Source: Lacrimispora saccharolytica (GTDB lineage: Bacteria; Bacillota; Clostridia; Lachnospirales; Lachnospiraceae). Taken from it: a stretch of 64,000 bases of DNA. The stretch lies in assembly GCA_016899975.1 (NCBI GenBank), contig JACJJN010000003.1:62001-126000 (forward strand), written 5' to 3'. A program made the translations under genes and the position numbers. Shown piece by piece: positions 17,398 to 26,320 of this stretch. The notes under the pieces are model-generated. The model saw nothing but the letters and a program-made list of their open reading frames with translations. It was not told where the DNA came from and did not search any database. Each line of letters begins with the position of its first letter. Position 1 is the first letter of the stretch.

Positions 17398-19689
17398 ATG
17401 AGTCAGAAAAAAGATTCCAGTGCTCTGGTAAAAAAGATCTATATCATCGAGAATCTGGACTGCGCCAACTGCGCAGCCGCTGTGGAACGCAGGCTGAACG
17501 CAATGCCTGAAGTCACTGAAGCGGTTCTCACCTTTGCCACAAAACAGCTTCGCATCACTGCGGAAGATCCGGATAATCTTCTGGATAAGATCCGGGCGGA
17601 AGCTTCTGCTGTGGAACCGGGCGTAGAAATTTACCCAAGAACACGTTCCAGAAAAAACAAAACCACTTCCGCTCATTCAGCGGAAGCATCACATGAACAT
17701 GAGCATACCCATGAACACCACCACGAAAGTTCCTGCGGCTGCAGTCATGAGCATGACCACGAGCAGGAAAATCATGACAGCTCCTGTGGCTGTGGTCATG
17801 ACCACAGCCATGCGCATCACCACAGGGAAAAGGCTTCCCGCCTGAGCGCAGAAAACAAAAAGGATCTGGTACAGATTCTGATCGGAGCAGCGCTTTTTAT
17901 CAGCGGTATCATCCTGAACGCGGTATCCCTTGTGATCCCGGCAGACGTAATCCTGTTGATTGGCTATCTGCTTCTCGGCGGAAGAATCATCCTTACCGCA
18001 GGAAAGAATCTGACCCGCGGAAAGGTCTTCGATGAAAACTTCCTGATGAGCCTTGCGACCATCGCCGCAATCTGTATCGGAGACTTTAAAGAGGCGGTCG
18101 GCGTCATGCTGTTCTACCGTGTCGGCGAACTGTTTGAGGAAATCGCTGTGGAACGGAGCCGTTCCCAGATCATGGATGCGGTGGATATGCGCCCGGAAGT
18201 CGTGACCAAAGTACACGGCAGCCATACGCATGTGATCCCTGCGGAGGATGCCGAAATCGGAGATATCCTCCAGATCCGTCCGGGTGACCGTATTCCCCTT
18301 GACGGAACCGTCGTTGAAGGCGAAAGCCGCATCGACACGTCACCGGTAACCGGAGAACCTGTACCTGTCACAGTAAAAGCCGGGGATTCTGTTGTGTCCG
18401 GCTGCATCAACACCTCCGGGCTGTTGAAAATGAAAGTTGAAAAAGCACTGGACGAATCCATGGTGACAAAGATCCTGGATTCTGTGGAAAATGCCGCTGC
18501 AAGCAAGCCGCAGATTGAGCGTTTTATCGCACGTTTCGCAAGGGTTTATACCCCGGTCGTTGTTCTTCTCGCCGTGCTGACCGCGATCGTACCATCACTG
18601 GTGACCGGCGACTGGAATCACTGGATCTACACCGCGATCACCTTCCTGGTCATCAGCTGCCCATGCGCCTTGGTATTGAGTGTGCCGCTGGCGTTCTTCT
18701 CCGGAATCGGCGCCGGAAGCAAACGGGGCATTCTCTTCAAAGGCGGAATTTCCCTGGAAGCTATGAAAAATGTCCGCGCCGTTGTCATGGATAAGACCGG
18801 AACGATCACCCAGGGAAATTTCAAGCTGCAGGAAGCCGTTCCCGCAAACGGAACGGATGCCGACACTCTGCTGGCTCTCTGTGCATCCTGTGAACAGAAT
18901 TCCACACATCCGATTGCCCAGAGCATTCTGGCGGCGGCAAGAGACAAACAGATTTCCCTGGACACACCGTCCGAGGTGGAAGAAATCGCCGGCCACGGGA
19001 TCCGTGCCGCCCTGCCCCAGGGCGAGGTGCTCTGCGGAAACCGGAAGCTGATGGATCAGTTCCATGTACCGGTGAACGCAGCAGCCCTTAACTACGGTAC
19101 AGAAGTTTTTGCTGCGCTGAACGGCACATTCATCGGTCATCTCGTCATTGCGGATACGATCAAGCCGGAAGCGGCAGACGCAATCTCCGCAATCCGTTCC
19201 AAAGACATTGTCACCGCGATGCTGACCGGCGATGCCCAGGAAAATGCGGACGCTGTGGCAAAAGCAACCGGCATCGACGAAGTCCATGCCCGCCTGCTTC
19301 CTCAGGACAAACTGGAAACCCTGAAAGAGATCCGCGCAGCACACGGCGCTGTCATGTTTGTGGGAGACGGCATCAATGACGCTCCCGTACTGGCAGGCGC
19401 AGATGTAGGCGCAGCGATGGGAAGCGGCGCGGACGCGGCAATTGAGGCTGCGGATGTGGTCTTTATGACCTCACAGCTGGATGCGGTTCCAAAAGCGCTG
19501 GAGATCGCCCACACCTCCCTCCGGATTGCAAGGCAGAACGTCGTGTTCGCTCTTGTGATCAAGGCACTGGTCATGGTCCTTGGCCTTGCCGGATTCGCCA
19601 ACATGTGGATGGCAGTATTCGCGGACACCGGTGTGGCAATGATCTGTGTATTGAATTCCATCCGGATCCTTTACCGGAAAAAACTGTGA
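17398..19689 (+). CDS. Zn/Cd/Pb-type heavy-metal P1B-ATPase
   Basis: This 763-residue efflux ATPase has an N-terminal HMA domain with NLDCANCAAAVE, then a His/Cys-rich linker (about residues 98-145, with HEHEHTHEHHHE and repeated SSCGC). The transmembrane CPC motif is at 421-423, the phosphorylated Asp is D465 in DKTGTITQG, and GDGINDAPVL marks the hinge. CPC plus DCxxC and the His-rich linker fit the Zn/Cd/Pb group (CadA/ZntA). The start at 17398 is preferred over the ATG at 17392 because GGAGG abuts the latter. Expression is probably metal-induced through the operator upstream. Confidence 0.93.
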   Translation: MSQKKDSSALVKKIYIIENLDCANCAAAVERRLNAMPEVTEAVLTFATKQLRITAEDPDNLLDKIRAEASAVEPGVEIYPRTRSRKNKTTSAHSAEASHEHEHTHEHHHESSCGCSHEHDHEQENHDSSCGCGHDHSHAHHHREKASRLSAENKKDLVQILIGAALFISGIILNAVSLVIPADVILLIGYLLLGGRIILTAGKNLTRGKVFDENFLMSLATIAAICIGDFKEAVGVMLFYRVGELFEEIAVERSRSQIMDAVDMRPEVVTKVHGSHTHVIPAEDAEIGDILQIRPGDRIPLDGTVVEGESRIDTSPVTGEPVPVTVKAGDSVVSGCINTSGLLKMKVEKALDESMVTKILDSVENAAASKPQIERFIARFARVYTPVVVLLAVLTAIVPSLVTGDWNHWIYTAITFLVISCPCALVLSVPLAFFSGIGAGSKRGILFKGGISLEAMKNVRAVVMDKTGTITQGNFKLQEAVPANGTDADTLLALCASCEQNSTHPIAQSILAAARDKQISLDTPSEVEEIAGHGIRAALPQGEVLCGNRKLMDQFHVPVNAAALNYGTEVFAALNGTFIGHLVIADTIKPEAADAISAIRSKDIVTAMLTGDAQENADAVAKATGIDEVHARLLPQDKLETLKEIRAAHGAVMFVGDGINDAPVLAGADVGAAMGSGADAAIEAADVVFMTSQLDAVPKALEIAHTSLRIARQNVVFALVIKALVMVLGLAGFANMWMAVFADTGVAMICVLNSIRILYRKKL

Positions 19690-19838
19690 TGGCACCTTTC
19701 GACAGATTTTGGAGATTTTATAAATTCTGATTTTATAGAATTTCTGATTCTTTTAGAAAATGGACATACTTTCAACACATTTTTTTCTTATACTGTATTA
19801 CAGATAGTTGATTAACCACTCACTATCTCCCCCCTCAT

Positions 19839-19877
19839 TAAAAAATGGCGATGCACTTCGGTGTGTCGCCATTTTTG
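19839..19877. terminator. Rho-independent terminator after the P-type ATPase
   Basis: AAAAATGGCGA pairs with TCGCCATTTTT around a short loop that contains CTTCGG, giving A-run and T-run flanks on both strands. It lies about 150 nt after the ATPase stop and before the Uma2 gene. Confidence 0.75.
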
Positions 19878-20041
19878 CTTCTGACAAGTTCCTGTTGCTT
19901 CGCGCACATAATTCAGATACAATAATTACTATATTAAAAGATTTCAGTAAACCGTTCATCAATGTTGTTTCTGCTGCTGCTGATCAAAAGATTCCCCGTA
20001 CAGCATCTCTCAGGAATTATCTCAGGAAAGAAGGTGTTTCT

Positions 20042-20608
20042 ATGGCATCACCGAATAAGCAGTCCTATACCACAGAAGATATTTATTCTCTGCCCGACGG
20101 CCAGAGAGCAGAATTGATTGACGGAACCATGTATATGATGGCTCCGCCAAACAGAATCCATCAGAAACTTGTGTCCGAATTGACACAGGTAATCGGAAAC
20201 CACATAAAATCCAAAAAAGGTTCCTGCGAAATCTATCCTGCACCGTTTGCCGTTTTCCTGAATGCAGATGAAAAAAACTATGTGGAACCGGATATCAGCG
20301 TAATCTGCGATACAGGCAAACTCACGGAAAAAGGGTGCAGCGGCGCGCCGAACTGGATCATTGAGATCGTCTCCCCTGGCAGCCAGCGTATGGATTATCT
20401 GACAAAACTGTTTAAATACCGCACAGCAGGCGTCCGGGAATACTGGATCGTAGATCCTTCGCGCGAAACGGTACAGGCATATTTGTTTGGTGATTCAGAA
20501 GATTTCCATCAGTTTTCTTTCACAGATTCCGCTCCGGTTGGAATTTTTAATGATCTGCAGATCTGCATTGCAAATTTAATAAATACGGAGGTAAAACCAA
20601 ATGATTGA
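20042..20608 (+). CDS. Uma2-family putative PD-(D/E)XK endonuclease
   Basis: This protein of 188 residues has the Uma2 (DUF820) pattern: AELIDG with E24, NYVEPDISVICD with D84, NWIIEIVSPGS with E108, and GVREYWIVDP near the end. These residues match the restriction-endonuclease-like active site of the family. The ATG at 20042 has AAGAAGG eight bases upstream. The frame is open back to 19808, but that stretch includes a terminator hairpin and is not counted. The biological role of Uma2 proteins is uncertain. The stop overlaps the next gene. Confidence 0.85.
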   Translation: MASPNKQSYTTEDIYSLPDGQRAELIDGTMYMMAPPNRIHQKLVSELTQVIGNHIKSKKGSCEIYPAPFAVFLNADEKNYVEPDISVICDTGKLTEKGCSGAPNWIIEIVSPGSQRMDYLTKLFKYRTAGVREYWIVDPSRETVQAYLFGDSEDFHQFSFTDSAPVGIFNDLQICIANLINTEVKPND

Positions 20609-20978
20609 TTTTCAAAACGGAGACATTTTCAAACTGAGAAATACCGGTCGGTTTCAGAACGAAAAACTGATCGCACCGCTTTTTGTTTCCGGTGAGGAAT
20701 TTCTCGGGGAATACCAGGCGATCCGCGACTTCGTAATCTTCACTAACAAGCGGGCGATCGCCGTCAACGTACAGGGTGTGACCGGAAAGAAAAAAGATTT
20801 CACTTCCCTGCCCTACTCAAAGATCCAGCTCTTTTCCATCGAGACTTCCGGTGTCCTGGATCTCGACAGCGAACTGGAAATTTATCTCAGCGGGGTCGGA
20901 AAGGTTGTGTTTGAATTTACCGGACAGAGTGATATCACAGCCATCGCCAGGGCAATCGGCGAATCTGTTCTTTCGTGA
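20601..20978 (+). CDS. PH domain-containing protein (bPH-like)
   Basis: This 125-residue protein is predicted to be one bacterial PH domain: RDFVIFTNKRAIAVNVQGVTGKKKDFTSLPYSKIQLFSIETSG is the characteristic core, in which a domain strand is followed by the YSKI segment. It overlaps the Uma2 stop by eight bases and has GGAGG before its ATG, so the two are probably co-translated. No membrane segment is seen. Function is unknown; such domains often mediate protein interactions under stress. Confidence 0.75.
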   Translation: MIDFQNGDIFKLRNTGRFQNEKLIAPLFVSGEEFLGEYQAIRDFVIFTNKRAIAVNVQGVTGKKKDFTSLPYSKIQLFSIETSGVLDLDSELEIYLSGVGKVVFEFTGQSDITAIARAIGESVLS

Positions 20979-21091
20979 TAAAATTTTGCCGCAACTGGAC
21001 AAAATTATTCTAACAGCCGCTGAGAGAACTTTGTTATACTAAAAGTAAGAAAGTGCTGTTGCGGAAATTTCCGCAGGAAAGGAGACCAGAT

Positions 21092-22861
21092 ATGGTAAAT
21101 CTGAAAGCAAACCCATACTATCTGTCCGACGAGGACTGCAAATGGGTGGAAGACACAATCGCAGGAATGAGCGATGAAGAGAAAGTCGGACAGCTTTTTT
21201 TCCAGCTGACTGCTTCTCATGATGAAGAATATCTGAAAGAACTGATGGAGAAATATCACCTGGGCGGCTGCCGTTACAATCCGGCTCCCGGCAAGGCGAT
21301 CCAGGAACAGAACCGTAAACTCCAGAAATACGCGAAGATCCCGGTATTTATCTCCTGCAACACAGAGTCCGGCGGAAACGGTGCCTGCGCGGACGGAACA
21401 ACCATCGGCTCCGGCGTAAAGATCGCTGCGACCGACAAGGAAGAATATGCTTTTGCCCTCGGAAAAATGTCCAACGAAGAGGCCGCTTCCATCGGATGCA
21501 ATATGGCTTTCGCACCGGTCTGCGATATCGCCTATAACTGGGAAAACACAGAGATCATCAGCCGTGCATTCGGAAACGATCCGGAACGTGTCGCCAAGAT
21601 GAGCGCCGCTTATCTGAAAGGCGCCCACACGATCCCGGGCTTCGCATGTGCCGCAAAACATTTCCCGGGCAACGGACAGGATTTCCGTGACGCGCATCTT
21701 TCCAACAACGTCAACTACTTCACCGTGGAAGAGTGGGACAAGACTTACGGAATGGTTTACAAGACCCTGATCGACAATGGCCTGGACGCGATCATGGCAG
21801 GACATATCATGCTGCCGGAATACGCAAGAGCCATCAATCCGGATCTGAAAGACGACGATATGATGCCGGCAACCCTGAGTCCGGAAATCATGAAAGGCCT
21901 GCTCCGCGAGAAGCTGGGCTTCAACGGAATGGTTGTCACAGACGCTTCCCATATGGTCGGCATGACCAACCGTATGAAACGTTCGGAAATGCTTCCTCTG
22001 ACCATCAATGCGGGATGTGATATGTTCCTGTTCTTCAACGACCCGGACGAAGATTATCAGACCATGCTGAATGCTTACAGAAACGGAACCATCAGCGAAG
22101 AGCGTATGACCGAAGCCCTGACGCGTATCCTCGGCCTGAAAGCTCATCTTGGCCTGAACAAGAAGGAAAAAGAGGATCTGGTACCGCAGCCGGAAGCTGT
22201 GGAACAGACGCTTGGCAAGGAAGAATATAAGGAAATGCAGAAAGCGATCAGCGACGACTGTATCACCCTGGTAAAATACAAAGACCAGGATGTGCTTCCT
22301 GTCACTCCGCAGCGTTATAAGAGAATCATGATCGTACATGTCAAAGGCGCGGAAAGCGGAATGTCCTTCCTGATGAAGGCCATGGGCATGGGCGGCAAGA
22401 AGAACCCGGCGGAACTGCTGAAAGAAAAGCTCTGCGCGAAAGGATTTGACGCATTTATCTACGAAAGTCCTCTCGATGCCATGAAGAAAAAAATAGAAGC
22501 CGGAGAGAAACCGGATATCAATCTCTATTTTGCAGGAAAGAACGCGATCGCTGATTTCGTCAAAGATATGGACATGGTCATCACTCTGTGTGACGTTTCC
22601 AGCGGAAGACCGAGCTTCGGTATGTCCAAGGGCGGCGGAGAAATTCCGTGGTATGTCTTTGAACTTCCGGTAGTGGTCGTAGGATGCGGACAGCCGACGA
22701 TGCTGGCGGATATCCCGCAGGCACGCACCTATATCAATACCTATGACGCGGATTCCTCCACCTTTGACGCTCTGGTTGACAAGCTGATGGCAGGACCGGA
22801 AGCGTTTACGGCGGTAGATCCGATCGACAGCTTCTGCGGACTGTTTGACGCAAGACTGTAA
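21092..22861 (+). CDS. Glycoside hydrolase family 3 protein, NagZ-like
   Basis: This 589-residue protein has a GH3 barrel with the beta-N-acetylglucosaminidase-type loop KHFPGNGQDFRDAH (Asp/His acid-base dyad of NagZ enzymes) and the nucleophile D284 in GMVVTDASHM. A C-terminal region beyond 360 resembles the second GH3 domain, with ISDDCITLVKY. No signal peptide is seen. It is probably a cytoplasmic beta-N-acetylhexosaminidase or a related phosphorylase of cell-wall or host-glycan sugars. GGAGA lies before the ATG at 21092, which is preferred to an upstream in-frame ATG at 21053. Confidence 0.87.
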   Translation: MVNLKANPYYLSDEDCKWVEDTIAGMSDEEKVGQLFFQLTASHDEEYLKELMEKYHLGGCRYNPAPGKAIQEQNRKLQKYAKIPVFISCNTESGGNGACADGTTIGSGVKIAATDKEEYAFALGKMSNEEAASIGCNMAFAPVCDIAYNWENTEIISRAFGNDPERVAKMSAAYLKGAHTIPGFACAAKHFPGNGQDFRDAHLSNNVNYFTVEEWDKTYGMVYKTLIDNGLDAIMAGHIMLPEYARAINPDLKDDDMMPATLSPEIMKGLLREKLGFNGMVVTDASHMVGMTNRMKRSEMLPLTINAGCDMFLFFNDPDEDYQTMLNAYRNGTISEERMTEALTRILGLKAHLGLNKKEKEDLVPQPEAVEQTLGKEEYKEMQKAISDDCITLVKYKDQDVLPVTPQRYKRIMIVHVKGAESGMSFLMKAMGMGGKKNPAELLKEKLCAKGFDAFIYESPLDAMKKKIEAGEKPDINLYFAGKNAIADFVKDMDMVITLCDVSSGRPSFGMSKGGGEIPWYVFELPVVVVGCGQPTMLADIPQARTYINTYDADSSTFDALVDKLMAGPEAFTAVDPIDSFCGLFDARL

Positions 22862-22869
22862 TCAAAACT

Positions 22870-22918
22870 CGAACAGGGGACATGTATGGGCAGACGCCCA
22901 CACATGTCCCCTGTCTTC
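22870..22918. terminator. Strong hairpin between convergent GH3 and homocysteine methyltransferase genes
   Basis: ACAGGGGACATGT and ACATGTCCCCTGT form a long, nearly perfect stem, with a further GGGC/GCCC pairing in the loop. The location between converging genes and T-rich sequence on the 3' side fit a terminator. Confidence 0.75.
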
Positions 22919-22938
22919 GTTCACTTCTTTTATTTGTG

Positions 22939-23850
22939 CTAGAGTGTGTTTGAAAATTCATTCCTGCAATCTGCACGCCCCAGCATCTCCGCCAGCAGCC
23001 GGATATACTCCGGCGTCGTGCCGCAGCATCCGCCGATCACTCCGGCTCCCGCGTCTACGAGAACTTTCATATGCCGCGCATAATCTTCCGCGTTCATACT
23101 GTAGAATGCCTCACCGGTGGGAGTGATGACTGGAAGACCTGCATTTGGCTTTGCGATGACCGGCACTCTCGCCACCTTTGCCATACTCCGTACCACGGCT
23201 TCCAGCTGATCCGGACCAACGGAACAGTTAAGTCCGACCGCCGCCGCTCCCATCTCCTGGAGGGTTTCCACCGCTTCCACCGCATTGCCGCCAAACAGTG
23301 CCGAACCGTCAGCTTCCAGCGTCAGGCTGCACATCACCGGCAGGTCGCAGACAGCCGCCGCCGCGTCCAGAACCACGCAGGTTTCGTCCACACACATCAT
23401 AGTCTCCGCCACCAGAAGATCCACGCCTGCGTTTGCCAGCGCTGTGATCTGTTCCGCATAAGCGTCATAAAGCTCTTCATAAGTGAGCTCTCCCTTGGGT
23501 TCCATCATCTTTCCGGTGGTGGTGATGTCTCCCGCGATCCATCCGTTTCCATTTCCCACTGCCTCTTTTGACAGTGCTGCCAGGCGTGTGTTCAGTTCTT
23601 CCACCCGGTTCTGATATCCGAAATTGGAAAGGCTGATCCGGTTTGCAGAAAAAGTCGGAGCATAGATAATCTGGCTTCCTGCCGCAAGATACGCTTTCTG
23701 CAGTCCGATCAAAATGTCCGCGTGTTCCAATGTCCATATCTCGGTACTGATTCCTTTCGGCATTCCCGCCTTTGTCAGATTGGAACCAGTTGCGCCGTCC
23801 AGCAGGATCACTCCTGCACCGGCCAGCTTTGCAAACTCTTCTTTTGTCAT
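22939..23850 (-). CDS. Homocysteine S-methyltransferase family protein
   Basis: This 303-residue protein is a single homocysteine-binding barrel like MmuM/BhmT and the N-terminal part of MetH. It shows LLDGATGSNLTKAGMP at the start, GLNCSVGPDQLE with the first zinc cysteine, and GGCCGTTPEYIRLL with the paired zinc cysteines near the C-terminus. It transfers a methyl group to homocysteine; the donor (S-methylmethionine, or a corrinoid protein) cannot be told. No MetH cobalamin domain follows. Confidence 0.9.
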   Translation of the reverse strand: MTKEEFAKLAGAGVILLDGATGSNLTKAGMPKGISTEIWTLEHADILIGLQKAYLAAGSQIIYAPTFSANRISLSNFGYQNRVEELNTRLAALSKEAVGNGNGWIAGDITTTGKMMEPKGELTYEELYDAYAEQITALANAGVDLLVAETMMCVDETCVVLDAAAAVCDLPVMCSLTLEADGSALFGGNAVEAVETLQEMGAAAVGLNCSVGPDQLEAVVRSMAKVARVPVIAKPNAGLPVITPTGEAFYSMNAEDYARHMKVLVDAGAGVIGGCCGTTPEYIRLLAEMLGRADCRNEFSNTL

Positions 23851-23917
23851 TTAGTCTCCTCCATGGATGCTGTTTAGCAATCGGACAGGTATCTTCCTGC
23901 ACCTGTCCCAGAGCTTG

Positions 23918-25369
23918 TTATTCCGCTGTACTTTCCGAGCTGCTGTCGGTATCTGCGGTGCTTTCCGTTGTACTGTCTGTGTTCTCTGCACTGCTTTCTG
24001 CAGATGTGCTGTCTGTTCCCTCTGCGCTGCTTTCTGCAGATGTGCTGTCTGTTCCCTCTGTACTGCTTTCTGAATCAGATGTGCTGTCTGTTGTACCATC
24101 TGTGCTCTCTTCAGAAGTATCCACTGTCATGGTATACAGATCATAATCTGTGACTTCCAATTTATTCCATGCTCTCTTCACGGAAATATCGCTCTCTTCC
24201 ACCCAGGTGTCCAGCTGGTTGCTGTATGCTTCAGCCTGGCGCTCCTGCACGATGGTTTCTTTCTGGCTGTCCGTTGCTTCACGATCCAGAACACTGTTCA
24301 TACGCACGACATAATATGCGTTTTCGCCTTCGATCACTTCCGCATAAACCTGACCGTCGCTGAGGGTCTGAGCCGCTTCTTTCAACGCTTCGTCCAAATC
24401 CTCGTCATCCGCGCCAAAGGTAGTTTCGGATGCAGTCAGATATATTTCATCGGTATCTGTGGTATCCTCGGTGGATGATGCATCTTCCGTAGTACCGGTA
24501 TCCGCCGCACTGTCAGACTGCGCCGCATCATCGGTGCTGTCTTCTGCAGCATCGGTTCCATCCTCTGCGGTGTCCGCAGCAGCTTCCTCGGCTCTTCTCT
24601 GAGCATTCAGCTCATCGTTAATCTCTGTCCGCAGATCGGAAAAATCTGCCGTTGCCGGATCTTCAGAAGCATTCAGCCGATCCAGAAAGGTCTGAGCGAT
24701 TTCTTTTTTCTCTGCTTTCTCTTCGTCCGTCAACTCCACAGTCTCACCGTTTTCATCGGTCTGGGTGCCTTCCGTTGATACCTGCACATAACTGATACTG
24801 GACTGCTGCGCTTCCTCGTCACTGACCTCTGTATCCACATCCGCGATCATCGGGTCATACATTTTCGACTGAATCGCATACACTTGCATTACATCCTCAA
24901 TATCCTCCTGGGTCACTCCCAGCTTGGTCAACGTCTCCGCGTCATTGTCTTCCACAAAAGCTGCCGCTGCATCTTTTGCTCCCTGTACTTCTTCGTCCGT
25001 CAGAGCCACGTCATATTCTGACGCATGCTGTCTCATCAGAAATGCCTGCTCGATGGAAGTCAGGGCATCCTCTTTCAGATTTTCTCCCACAGTCGGGCTG
25101 TCCTCATCGCTCTCATCCGACAATGCGTCGAAAGACAGGGAATACTCCTGGCCCAGCATGGAACTCATGGTCTCATAATAGCTTGCCATGGTTGCCTGCT
25201 GATAGCGCAGCATGAAGTTTGCCTTTCCAAGATTTATTTCTTCATCGTTGATCACCAGCGCTGTCTGGGTTCCGTCCACAACGGTGCTGTCCCCGCAGGC
25301 GGTGAGTCCGGTCGCAGCCATCGCAGCGGTAAGCACTCCGCAGATGACCTTTGCACTTGTTCTTTTCAT
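23918..25369 (-). CDS. PrsA/SurA-like peptidyl-prolyl isomerase lipoprotein
   Basis: This 483-residue protein begins with a lipoprotein signal ending LTACGD (lipobox, Cys 25), so it is anchored on the outer face of the membrane. A SurA/PrsA N-terminal domain (INLGKANFMLRYQQATMASYY) and a parvulin-like region (ASETTFGADDEDLDEALKEA, AYYVVRMNSV) follow. Two low-complexity acidic stretches occur: about 257-300, and the final 60 residues rich in Ser, Thr, Asp and Glu. The tail includes a 12-residue unit (36 bp at 23992-24066) repeated in tandem. It belongs to the conserved pth-mfd-prsA order, interrupted here by a GH35 remnant. Confidence 0.85.
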   Translation of the reverse strand: MKRTSAKVICGVLTAAMAATGLTACGDSTVVDGTQTALVINDEEINLGKANFMLRYQQATMASYYETMSSMLGQEYSLSFDALSDESDEDSPTVGENLKEDALTSIEQAFLMRQHASEYDVALTDEEVQGAKDAAAAFVEDNDAETLTKLGVTQEDIEDVMQVYAIQSKMYDPMIADVDTEVSDEEAQQSSISYVQVSTEGTQTDENGETVELTDEEKAEKKEIAQTFLDRLNASEDPATADFSDLRTEINDELNAQRRAEEAAADTAEDGTDAAEDSTDDAAQSDSAADTGTTEDASSTEDTTDTDEIYLTASETTFGADDEDLDEALKEAAQTLSDGQVYAEVIEGENAYYVVRMNSVLDREATDSQKETIVQERQAEAYSNQLDTWVEESDISVKRAWNKLEVTDYDLYTMTVDTSEESTDGTTDSTSDSESSTEGTDSTSAESSAEGTDSTSAESSAENTDSTTESTADTDSSSESTAE

Positions 25370-25498
25370 ATTTATCTCTTTACCTCCCGTACCGCTTTGT
25401 ATCGGTATTTTTTTGCATGTTCCTGCATGACATTCGAATCAATTATACCCTTTTTCGCCGGGGAGGGCAACTTTTTTCACAAAATCTTCAAATTATGG

Positions 25499-25560
25499 GG
25501 ACGAAACCGGGCGCGGCGGATGTGTGGGTGCAGCGGGCGGCTGTGACGCCGGGGAACTTC
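25499..25560 (-). repeat. Half copy of family 1 long-hairpin element
   Basis: GGACGAAACCGG followed by a GC-rich stretch matches one arm of the long-hairpin element (reverse of CCGGTTTCGTCC at the right end of the 33084 copy), including a CAGCCGCCCGC-like segment. The other arm and internal stems are missing. It directly abuts the stop of the truncated GH35 gene. Confidence 0.5.
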
Positions 25561-26207
25561 TACGCCGACAGGGCGGCTTCCGATGCCATTCGCTTCAGTA
25601 TGCGCATATGTGCCATGCCTTCTTCCCGGTCCGACGGGCCGCCGCAGTGGCCATATTCGTTTTCCAGCTGAATGCCGATGACAGGTCCTCCGTCCCTGCA
25701 CATCATTCCCTTTGCCTGCTCTCCGATCCTTCGGTAAAAAGTCTCAACCAGCTTCAGATATGCAGGATCATTGGTCCTCACCTTCCATCTGGTATCATTG
25801 ACCACCCAGTCCGGAAAGCCTCCGTTTCTGCATTCCCCGTGCGCCCAGGGACCGATGCGCAGCCAGACCTGAAGTCCGGTCTTCCGGCAAAGTTCGAGGA
25901 ATTTTCTCAGATTCCTGCATCCGGAAAAATCCCACTCGCCCTGCCCTTCTTCGTGGTGAATCCATAACACATAAGTCGCCACGATCGTCACGCCGCCTGC
26001 CTTTATTTTCAGCAGCTCTTCTTCCCAGTCCTCCGGCTCATATCTGGAAAAATGAAATTCTCCCATCACGGGCAGAAATCTCTTCCCATTCTTTCTCAGA
26101 CTGAGAACATCCACTTCATAGACATTCCCCTGACTGTCTGTTCCATTCATGGGAAGCATGCGATATTCTATTTTCTCTTCACTGATATAGATTCTGTTTT
26201 CTTCCAT
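25560..26207 (-). pseudogene. Truncated GH35 beta-galactosidase, N-terminal fragment
   Basis: About 215 residues of a GH35 enzyme remain: GEFHFSRYEPEDWEEELLKIKAGG, then a strand leading to LRIGPWAHGECRNGGFPDW, and IGIQLENEYGH with the catalytic ENEYG at 182-186. GH35 enzymes are usually 580 or more residues, and the nucleophile half is absent. The frame ends within a few codons of a family 1 repeat arm, which suggests deletion at or by the repeat. It lies between mfd and the PrsA gene. The protein cannot be an active galactosidase. Confidence 0.8.
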
Positions 26208-26276
26208 TTCTGTCCACCCGTTTTTTTCGCCCACTGTTCTACCGCAAACATTCCACCAGCGAAATCGCTGCAATTC

Positions 26277-26304
26277 GTAACCGTTCCATTGGCGGAACGA
26301 TTAC
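26277..26304. repeat. Family 2-like minimal palindrome
   Basis: GTAACCGTTCC pairs with GGAACGATTAC around a six-base loop. It is related to the minimal family 2 palindrome and lies just after the mfd stop on the minus strand. Confidence 0.5.
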
Positions 26305-26320
26305 AACAATCCGCAGCAAT

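Noticed and set aside
19808-20041. An N-terminal extension of the Uma2 gene
   Set aside because: It includes a terminator hairpin, shows no Uma2 similarity, and the ATG at 20042 has its own ribosome site.
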